A stretch of 7,697 bases of DNA from Prevotellaceae bacterium (GTDB lineage: Bacteria > Bacteroidota > Bacteroidia > Bacteroidales > UBA932): the NCBI GenBank assembly GCA_031273485.1, contig JAISRS010000320.1:1-7697 (forward strand). The letters are read 5' to 3'. The first letter of the stretch is position 1. Each line of letters starts with the position of its first letter. Both the position numbers and the translations under genes were made by a program. Under the pieces are notes generated by a model, which was not told where the DNA came from, ran no database searches, and saw only the letters and a program-made list of their open reading frames with translations. Below are positions 1 to 5,215 of this stretch, piece by piece.

Positions 1-299
1 ATGTTCCCTTAGTAGGACAATTGTTGGGACAGAAGATTATTCTCACGGAATTTGTAGGATACAGCGAATTGTCCAACATGCTGTCCGCCGGCGTGTTTTC
101 CGAAACAAAATCCGCCATACTGTCGGCATACGTACTGTGCGGATTTGCAAATTTTGCCTCGGTAGGAATCCTCATCGGAGGAATCGGCTCCATAGCGCCC
201 AATCAGCGGGCTACGCTTTCTGCCTTCGGCATGAAATCCTTACTCGGAGGAACGCTCGCAGCGCTTATCTCTGCCGCCATGATCGGGATGATGATCTGA
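1..299 (+). CDS. Concentrative nucleoside transporter (CNT/NupC family), C-terminal fragment
   Basis: This is the 3' end of a gene that starts left of the window. The frame is open from base 3 and gives 98 residues before a TGA at 297-299. CNT proteins are inner-membrane symporters that import nucleosides with Na+ or H+. The fragment contains a helix-entry block GQKIILTEFVGY, which corresponds to the family signature GxKxxxNEFVAY. It is followed by CGFANFASVGI and a glycine-rich GGIGSIAP segment, both typical of the C-terminal transport domain. The Glu of the first block and the Asn and Ser of the second, which contact the nucleoside in characterised CNTs, are present. The usual Asn before that Glu is Thr here, and the usual Ala of FVA is Gly. 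The last ~25 residues form a hydrophobic helix ending in Met-Met-Ile. The family is clear; substrate range cannot be read from the fragment. Confidence 0.92.
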   Translation, partial: VPLVGQLLGQKIILTEFVGYSELSNMLSAGVFSETKSAILSAYVLCGFANFASVGILIGGIGSIAPNQRATLSAFGMKSLLGGTLAALISAAMIGMMI

Positions 300-370
300 A
301 ACAGGCGGTTTCGCACGCAGACAAAGGCAGGTCTGACGGATTTTTACAGATGATTAACATCGCAGTCTTT

Positions 371-775
371 GGCAAACCTGAGTCGATTCATGGCAGTATT
401 GATGTAATCTTGGGCAAACCTGAGTCGGATCAGGGTAGTATTGATGTAATCTTTGGCAAACCTGAGTCGGATCGGGGTAGTGTTGATGAACAATTTGGCA
501 AACCGAAGTCGGATCAGGGTAGTGTTGATGAACAATTGGGCAAATCCAAGTTGAAATGGGGTAGTGTTAGTGAACAATTTGGCAAATCCAAGTTGAAATG
601 GGGTAGTGTTAGTGGACAATTTGGCAAATCCAAGTTGAAATGGGGTAGTGTTAGTGAACAATTGGGCAAATCCAAGTTGAAATGTGGTAGTGTTAGTGAA
701 CAATTGGGCAAATCAAAGTTGAAATGGGGTAGTGTTAGTGAACAATTGGGCAAATCCAAGTTGAAATGGGGTAGT
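371..775. repeat. 42-bp tandem repeat array, ten units (last one truncated)
   Basis: The hexamer GGCAAA recurs at 371, 413, 455, 497, 539, 581, 623, 665, 707 and 749, always exactly 42 bases apart. There are two unit types. Units 1-4 carry CCTGAGTCGGATCAGGG-like sequence and GATG near the end. Units 5-10 carry TCCAAGTTGAAATGGGG and AGTG. The switch between units 4 and 5 is abrupt. Units 5-9 differ from each other by only one to a few bases; units 1-4 are more diverged. The tenth unit stops at about 775, where the next element begins. Because 42 is a multiple of three, the array stays open in three reading frames (one forward, two reverse). The forward reading from ATG 350 to TAG 853 gives 14-residue units such as GKSKLKWGSVSEQL. 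Most differences between units change the amino acid, so I see no sign of protein-level constraint and treat the array as a non-coding minisatellite. It is not a CRISPR array, since there are no unique spacers. Confidence 0.93.
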
Positions 776-894
776 TTTTCACTTTTAAGGTCTTTAAGGA
801 CTATAAGGTCTTTAAAGACTTTAAGGATTCTAAGGATTTTAAAGACCTTATAGATATTATCGTCCTTAAAAACCTTAAAGTCCTTAAGTGAAAA
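776..894. repeat. Foldback element made of 9-bp TTTAAGGWC-type units
   Basis: The outer ends are a perfect 9-bp inverted repeat, TTTTCACTT (776-784) and AAGTGAAAA (886-894). Inside, 784-846 is seven direct 9-bp units (TTTAAGGTC, TTTAAGGAC, TATAAGGTC, TTTAAAGAC and variants). Three units in the opposite orientation follow at 862-888. Further pairing is possible between 787-801 and 862-876 (14 of 15 positions) and between 801-816 and 838-853 (16 of 16, CTATAAGGTCTTTAAA). The whole 119 bases can therefore fold back on themselves. It directly abuts the 42-bp array. There is no coding capacity for a transposase and no obvious target-site duplication. It could be a MITE-like element or a dispersed structured repeat; the sequence alone does not decide. 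Confidence 0.85.
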
Positions 895-922
895 CCACTG
901 TTAGTAGTGCGCCTTCCAACCT

Positions 923-947
923 CTAACAGGGTTTAAAACCTTGTCAG
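923..947. repeat. Degenerate copy of the CTAACAGGGTTTAAAACC palindromic repeat
   Basis: Bases 923-940 read CTAACAGGGTTTAAAACC, identical over 18 bases to 4909-4926 on the other side of metH. The right arm has decayed (TTGTCAG instead of a clean complement), so the stem contains one mismatch and one G-T wobble around a TTTAAAA loop. It is most likely a dispersed intergenic repeat rather than a working terminator, since it lies over 600 bases past the upstream gene. Confidence 0.75.
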
Positions 948-966
948 GGGTGCGCGCAAGGTCATA

Positions 967-1001
967 CCGCAGGGGCAGGCGCAAGACCTGCCCCTCTGCG
1001 G
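967..1001. repeat. GC-rich hairpin upstream of metH
   Basis: CCGCAGGGGCAGG (967-979) pairs with CCTGCCC plus CTGCGG (987-993 and 996-1001). This gives 13 base pairs with a two-base bulge at 994-995 and a loop CGCAAGA. It stands out against an AT-rich spacer. It lies about 130 bases upstream of the predicted metH promoter, so it would not be in the metH transcript from that promoter. No T-run follows it, so it does not look like an intrinsic terminator. Function unknown. Confidence 0.7.
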
Positions 1002-1079
1002 TCGTTGCTTCGACGGCACAGCCGGAAACAATCCTGAAACAGACCTGTTTTATACTTTTTGAAAGCGGTTTGGTATAAC

Positions 1080-1104
1080 TTCTAACTTCCAATTTCTAAC
1101 TTCC
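1080..1104. repeat. Short direct repeat TTCTAACTTCC x2
   Basis: TTCTAACTTCC occurs at 1080-1090 and again at 1094-1104, a 14-base period, followed by related pyrimidine-rich sequence (GATTTCCACCTTTTAACTTT). It sits immediately upstream of the metH promoter core and overlaps the area where a -33 element would be expected. It may be a small slippage repeat or a regulator site; nothing further can be concluded. Confidence 0.6.
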
Positions 1105-1106
1105 GA

Positions 1107-1138
1107 TTTCCACCTTTTAACTTTTATTTGTATCTTTG
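1107..1138 (+). promoter_or_regulatory. Predicted metH promoter, Bacteroidota type
   Basis: TATCTTTG at 1131-1138 matches the Bacteroidota -7 consensus TAnnTTTG exactly. A partial -33 element, TTTC at 1107-1110 against the consensus TTTG, lies 20 bases upstream, within the usual spacing. Transcription would begin near 1143-1146, leaving a leader of only about 12-15 bases before the ATG at 1158. That is too short to hold a riboswitch. The leader ACATATT has no Shine-Dalgarno sequence, as is common in this phylum. Confidence 0.75.
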
Positions 1139-1157
1139 CAGTCATTTTTTACATATT

Positions 1158-4100
1158 ATGATATCGAATATAAGAGAACAGTTAGAAAAACGGATACTGG
1201 TACTTGACGGCGCTACGGGTACCATGATGCAGAGGCATAATCTTTTGGAGGAGGATTTCAGGGGAGATATTTTCAGGAATCACAATATCCCTCTTGAAGG
1301 GAATTATGATGTTTTGTCGTTGACAAGACCCGATGTGGTCAGGAGCATACATGAGGCTTATTTTGACGCAGGCGCCGATATTGTTGAAACCAATACTTTC
1401 AGCGCAAACAGAATATCTCAGGCAGATTATGCGCTTGAGGAATTTGCATATAAATTAAATTTTGAAGCCGCCCGCATAGCAAGGGAAACGGCGGATGCTT
1501 ACACAAACCGGAATCCTGCAAAGCCGCGTTTTGTTGCCGGTTCAATGGGACCGACAAACAGAACGGCGTCGCTGTCGCCCGACATTAATAATCCGGCTTT
1601 CAGGGCGGTGACCTTCGACATGCTTGCCGAAGCATATACGGAACAAATCAATGGTTTGTGGGACGGAGGCGTTGATGTGCTGTTGATCGAAACGGCTTTC
1701 GACACCCTGAATGTTAAAGCCGCCTTATATGCCGTGTCGGAGCTGCAACGCAAACGGGGACACGAAATTCCGGTAATGGTGTCGGCAACAATCACCGACC
1801 GCAGCGGACGCACCCTGTCGGGGCAAACCATCGAAGCCTTTTTTTGCTCCGTCGCCCACTTCAACCTGTTGAGCATAGGCATAAACTGCGCTCTGGGGGC
1901 GGATCAAATGAAACCATACGTCGAACAACTCTCCTCCATTGCAACCTGTTATGTTAGCGTACATCCCAATGCCGGACTGCCCAATCAGTTCGGACAATAC
2001 GAACAGTCGCCGGAATCTATGGGAAATACAATCGCCGAATTTGTAAACAACCGATGGGTAAACATCGTGGGCGGCTGCTGCGGAACAACTCCCGACCATA
2101 TAAAAGTCATCGCAAATATCGCCTCCAAACCTTCCGCCGTCCGAAAACCTGTGCAACCGTCCGAAGCGGAGAAGGGATATTTGCACCTCAGCGGATTGGA
2201 CGAATTGGTTATCACCCCCGAAATGAACTTCATCAACGTGGGAGAAAGGGCAAATGTAGCAGGGTCGCGCAAATTTGCACGTCTTATCAAAGAAGAAAAA
2301 TACATCGAAGCAATTGAAGTGGTGCGTGAACAGGTCGAAAACGGAGCATCGATAATTGACGTGAATATGGACGACGCCATGCTTGACGCCGAAAAATCTA
2401 TGATACATTTCCTGAACAGCATCGCTTCCGAACCCGATATTATAAAACTTCCCGTGATGATTGATTCGTCGAAATGGGAAGTGATAGAAGCCGGACTTAA
2501 ATGCGTTCAGGGGAAATCAATTGTCAATTCAATAAGTTTAAAGGAAGGCGAAACGCTGTTTAAACAAAAGGCGTCCAAAATCAGGGAATACGGCGCCGCA
2601 ATTGTAGTCATGGCTTTCGACGAAACGGGACAAGCCGACACGTTTGCCAAAAAAATCGCAATATGCGAACGGGCATACAGGATTTTAACCGAGGAACTGA
2701 ATTTCCCGCCCTGCGATATTATTTTCGACCCCAACATACTAAGCATCGCAACAGGAATAGAGGAACATAACAATTATGCCGTGGATTTTATCAACACGGT
2801 AAGATGGATAAAGACGCATCTGAAATATGCAAAAGTGAGCGGAGGAGTCAGCAATCTTTCATTCTCATTCAGAGGCAACAACACCGTGAGAGAAGCTATA
2901 CATTCCGTCTTTCTGTATCACGCCGTAAAAGCGGGCATGGATATGGGCATAGTGAACGCCGGAATGTTGCAGATTTATGACGAAATCCCCGCCGAATTGT
3001 TAGAGAGCGTCGAAGACGTCGTTCTAAACCGCAGGAAAGACGCCACGGAACGCTTGGTGGATATTGCGGAAAAATTGAAAGTTAGCGATACCGGAAAATC
3101 AAAATCCGCCGACGACGCCTCCCCCTCCGAACAAAGAGCGCAGTCGCTCGAAGAACGCATCATGGCATCATTAATAAAAGGTCAGGATACGTTTATTATT
3201 GCCGATATGGATGAAGCTCTGACGAAATACGACAGAGCGATAGACATTATAGAGGGTCCGCTGATGAGCGGAATGAACAGGGTAGGAGACTTGTTCGGCG
3301 CAGGAAAAATGTTTCTGCCGCAGGTAGTTAAAAGCGCTAGAGTGATGCGACGAGCCGTTGCGCATATTCAGCCCGTGATAGAAGCGCAAAAAACGGAAAG
3401 CAATAAAAGCGCCGGTAAAATCCTGCTTGCAACGGTCAAAGGCGATGTTCACGATATTGGGAAAAACATTGTGGCGGTGGTGCTTTCGTGCAACAATTAC
3501 GAAATAATAGACCTTGGGGTGATGATTCCATCGCAGAAAATCGTGGAAACAGCCATCGAACAAAAGGTTGATATCGTTGGATTGAGCGGATTGATAACCC
3601 CCTCGCTGGAAGAGATGATACATGTTGCCGCCGAAATGGAATTGCACGGACTGAAAATACCTCTTTTAGTTGGAGGCGCAACAACGTCGAAACTGCACAC
3701 GGCAATGAAAATCAGTCCTGCATACAGCGGTCCCGTCATACAAGTCAAAGACGCCTCGCGGAGCGTTCCCATTGCGGGGATGTTACTGTCGAAGGAAAAG
3801 GACTCGTTTGTGGAAAAAATGCATCAGGAATACCGTCAATTGAGCGATAATTACAATAAACAAAAGCAAACGGTAAAATATCTGACCATTGAACAGGCTC
3901 GTGCCAATGCGTTTAAAATCAACTGGCAGACGCAGCCTCCCGTAAAGCCTCTGACGCAGGGCGCAAAAACGGAGCATCACAGCGTCGCCGAATTGAGAAA
4001 ATACATCAACTGGGATATGTTTTTTGTGCTGTGGCAATTGAAAGGTCGTTATCCGGCGATACTGGAAAGTCCCGAATACGGCGACGAAGCCAAAAAACTT

Positions 4101-4850
4101 TGGCAGGATGCACAAACGATGCTCAACAAAATGGAGACATACCTGTCGCCCACAGCTGTCTGGGGCATCTATCCCGCCAATTCCGTCGGCGACGACATCG
4201 TGGTGCGGGCGGATAAAAAATATATTTTCCACAATCTCCGTAACCAAACCGACAATAAAGGATTACCGAATATTTGCCTGTCGGATTTCATTGCGCCCGA
4301 AACCTCCGGACTGCAAGACTATCTGGGGGCATTTGCTTTAAGCGCAGGACTTGGACTTGAACGCCTTTTGCAGGAATTTAACGCTGCCGGCGACGACTAT
4401 TCCGCCATAATGGCAAAAGCCCTCGCCGACCGCCTCGCCGAAGCCTACGCAGAGTGTCTTCACGAGCAAATCAGGGAGGTATATTGGAATCTCCAACGCG
4501 ACGCCGCCGAGTGCGGATGCACCAAAAAACACGAGTCGGATATAGAAGATTTGTTGCGGGGAAAATATATCGGTATTCGTCCCGCTCCCGGCTATCCCAC
4601 CTCGCCCGACCACAGCGAAAAGAAAACTTTGTTCGATTTGTTGGACGCCCAAAGCATCGGTATCAGTCTAACGGAAAGTTTCATGATGAATCCTGCCGCA
4701 TCGGTTTGCGCCTTAGTGTTTGCTCATCCGCAAAGCAAATATTTCAGCGTGTTGAAAATCTCCCGCGACCAAATAGAAGACTATGCTCAAAGAAAAAGCA
4801 TAAGCGTCGAAGAAGCCGAAACAAATCTCAAAACAAACCTGAACTATTGA
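1158..4850 (+). CDS. metH: Cobalamin-dependent methionine synthase (5-methyltetrahydrofolate-homocysteine methyltransferase)
   Basis: This cytosolic enzyme moves a methyl group from 5-methyl-tetrahydrofolate to homocysteine through cob(I)alamin, giving methionine and tetrahydrofolate. The 1230 residues match the usual length of full MetH. The order is homocysteine-binding barrel (about 10-325; VLDGATGTMM at 15-24, zinc ligands C244, C307 and C308), folate-binding barrel (about 350-635; INVGERANVAGS at 359-370, DVNMDDAMLD at 401-410), cap helices (about 665-745; FLPQVVKSARVM), B12 domain (about 750-880; DVHDIG at 763-768 with H765 as the lower cobalt ligand, S810, GGATTSK at 839-845) and C-terminal AdoMet-binding reactivation domain (about 910-1220; D953, RPAPGY with R1141 and Y1146). 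All key residues are present, so it should be active and self-reactivating. The ATG at 1158 is chosen because it starts just before the conserved domain. An in-frame TTG at 1128 would overlap the promoter and add ten unconserved residues. It appears to be monocistronic. Confidence 0.99.
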   Translation: MISNIREQLEKRILVLDGATGTMMQRHNLLEEDFRGDIFRNHNIPLEGNYDVLSLTRPDVVRSIHEAYFDAGADIVETNTFSANRISQADYALEEFAYKLNFEAARIARETADAYTNRNPAKPRFVAGSMGPTNRTASLSPDINNPAFRAVTFDMLAEAYTEQINGLWDGGVDVLLIETAFDTLNVKAALYAVSELQRKRGHEIPVMVSATITDRSGRTLSGQTIEAFFCSVAHFNLLSIGINCALGADQMKPYVEQLSSIATCYVSVHPNAGLPNQFGQYEQSPESMGNTIAEFVNNRWVNIVGGCCGTTPDHIKVIANIASKPSAVRKPVQPSEAEKGYLHLSGLDELVITPEMNFINVGERANVAGSRKFARLIKEEKYIEAIEVVREQVENGASIIDVNMDDAMLDAEKSMIHFLNSIASEPDIIKLPVMIDSSKWEVIEAGLKCVQGKSIVNSISLKEGETLFKQKASKIREYGAAIVVMAFDETGQADTFAKKIAICERAYRILTEELNFPPCDIIFDPNILSIATGIEEHNNYAVDFINTVRWIKTHLKYAKVSGGVSNLSFSFRGNNTVREAIHSVFLYHAVKAGMDMGIVNAGMLQIYDEIPAELLESVEDVVLNRRKDATERLVDIAEKLKVSDTGKSKSADDASPSEQRAQSLEERIMASLIKGQDTFIIADMDEALTKYDRAIDIIEGPLMSGMNRVGDLFGAGKMFLPQVVKSARVMRRAVAHIQPVIEAQKTESNKSAGKILLATVKGDVHDIGKNIVAVVLSCNNYEIIDLGVMIPSQKIVETAIEQKVDIVGLSGLITPSLEEMIHVAAEMELHGLKIPLLVGGATTSKLHTAMKISPAYSGPVIQVKDASRSVPIAGMLLSKEKDSFVEKMHQEYRQLSDNYNKQKQTVKYLTIEQARANAFKINWQTQPPVKPLTQGAKTEHHSVAELRKYINWDMFFVLWQLKGRYPAILESPEYGDEAKKLWQDAQTMLNKMETYLSPTAVWGIYPANSVGDDIVVRADKKYIFHNLRNQTDNKGLPNICLSDFIAPETSGLQDYLGAFALSAGLGLERLLQEFNAAGDDYSAIMAKALADRLAEAYAECLHEQIREVYWNLQRDAAECGCTKKHESDIEDLLRGKYIGIRPAPGYPTSPDHSEKKTLFDLLDAQSIGISLTESFMMNPAASVCALVFAHPQSKYFSVLKISRDQIEDYAQRKSISVEEAETNLKTNLNY

Positions 4851-4868
4851 CATTTTACGCTGTAATAT

Positions 4869-4889
4869 TGCTCGCTCTGAGCGCTTTTT
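4869..4889 (+). terminator. Possible weak intrinsic terminator of metH
   Basis: GCTC (4870-4873) pairs with GAGC (4879-4882) around a GCTCT loop, with one extra T-G wobble pair outside. Then comes C and five T (4885-4889). It lies 18 bases past the metH stop. The stem is short, so termination here is only a possibility; the longer palindrome at 4907-4936 may contribute. Confidence 0.35.
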
Positions 4890-4906
4890 AAGGGCTTTAG
4901 GCGATC

Positions 4907-4936
4907 CCCTAACAGGGTTTAAAACCCCTGTTAGGG
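4907..4936. repeat. Palindromic repeat CCCTAACAGGG-loop-CCCTGTTAGGG
   Basis: Bases 4907-4917 and 4926-4936 are perfect 11-bp inverted arms around the loop TTTAAAAC. The core 4909-4926 is the same 18 bases found upstream of metH at 923-940. It begins 56 bases after the metH stop and is followed by only three T, so it could help end the transcript in either direction. Its recurrence on both sides of metH suggests a dispersed repeat family. Confidence 0.88.
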
Positions 4937-4953
4937 TTTGGTCAACAGTAGCA

Positions 4954-5022
4954 TTTAAGGTCTTTAAGGACTTTAAGGACTTTAAGGTCTTTAAAGACTT
5001 TAAAGACCTTATAGTCCTTAAA
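4954..5022. repeat. 9-bp tandem array forming a near-perfect 51-bp palindrome
   Basis: Six direct 9-bp units run from 4954 to 5007: TTTAAGGTC, TTTAAGGAC twice, TTTAAGGTC, TTTAAAGAC twice. An inverted unit, GTCCTTAAA, follows at 5014-5022. The 25 bases 4972-4996 pair with 4998-5022 with a single mismatch and only one unpaired central base (4997). The family is the same as the foldback element at 776-894, but without its TTTTCACTT ends. It is AT-rich and has no T-run, so it is not an evident terminator. Confidence 0.9.
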
Positions 5023-5053
5023 AGGGAAAAAGGAAATGAGGTAGAGCGCAAAG

Positions 5054-5130
5054 TTATGAAGGACGCAAGCCGGAGGAACCTGCTTTTAGCTCCGGCGTAG
5101 CGAGACGCTACGCCGAACGTGGCTTCATAA
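5054..5130. repeat. Structured segment with nested and competing hairpins
   Basis: TTATGAAG (5054-5061) and CTTCATAA (5123-5130) are inverted arms enclosing two stems that cannot form together. CGGCGTAGCG (5093-5102) pairs with CGCTACGCCG (5106-5115) around an AGA loop. GCCGGAG (5069-5075) pairs with CTCCGGC (5090-5096) and shares bases 5093-5096 with the first stem. The segment ends 15 bases before the -7 element of the permease promoter, so it is upstream of that transcript. It may be another dispersed repeat or a leftover leader structure. No function is assigned. Confidence 0.7.
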
Positions 5131-5144
5131 TTCAAAAATTGTTT

Positions 5145-5152
5145 TACCTTTG
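5145..5152 (+). promoter_or_regulatory. Predicted permease promoter -7 element
   Basis: TACCTTTG matches TAnnTTTG exactly. I could not find a good TTTG -33 element at the usual distance. Transcription would start near 5158-5160, giving a leader of roughly 57 AT-rich bases before the ATG at 5216. There is no Shine-Dalgarno sequence. Confidence 0.6.
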
Positions 5153-5215
5153 CCCCGAAAAATTGGTTTTTTCAGGAAATAAAACATAATTAATAACTTT
5201 AAGCATAATTGATTT

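Noticed and set aside
318..345. Terminator for the nucleoside transporter: CAGAC (318-322) pairs with GTCTG (331-335), then TTTTT at 341-345.
   Set aside because: Only five base pairs with an eight-base loop, and five bases separate stem and T-run; too weak to call.
344..759. Two reverse-strand reading frames over the 42-bp array, with units like QLGFAQLFTNTTPF.
   Set aside because: Same cause as above: open by periodicity. No start context and no conserved non-repeat domain.
371..775. CRISPR array.
   Set aside because: The full 42 bases repeat; there are no unique spacers between short conserved repeats and no cas genes in the window.
350..853. A 167-residue forward reading frame (ATG 350 to TAG 853) over both repeat arrays, beginning MINIAVFGKP.
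   Set aside because: Almost the whole frame is 42-bp and 9-bp repeats, which are open in several frames only because their periods are multiples of three. Unit differences mostly change amino acids, there is no clear promoter or ribosome site, and the faint likeness of its first residues to NAD-kinase starts does not continue.
960..1005. Cobalamin riboswitch, because of AAGACCTGCC within a hairpin.
   Set aside because: No other conserved riboswitch segment can be found, and the site is upstream of the likely metH promoter.
901..1092. A 63-residue reverse-strand reading frame.
   Set aside because: It runs through a dispersed palindrome, a GC-rich hairpin and a direct repeat; no recognisable domain.
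1128..1157. An N-terminal extension of MetH starting at TTG 1128.
   Set aside because: It would overlap the TATCTTTG promoter element and adds residues absent from the conserved domain; ATG 1158 fits better.
4713..5135. A 140-residue reverse-strand reading frame downstream of metH.
   Set aside because: It overlaps the metH 3' end and is otherwise made of the 9-bp array, the palindrome and the structured segment, so it is not a credible gene.
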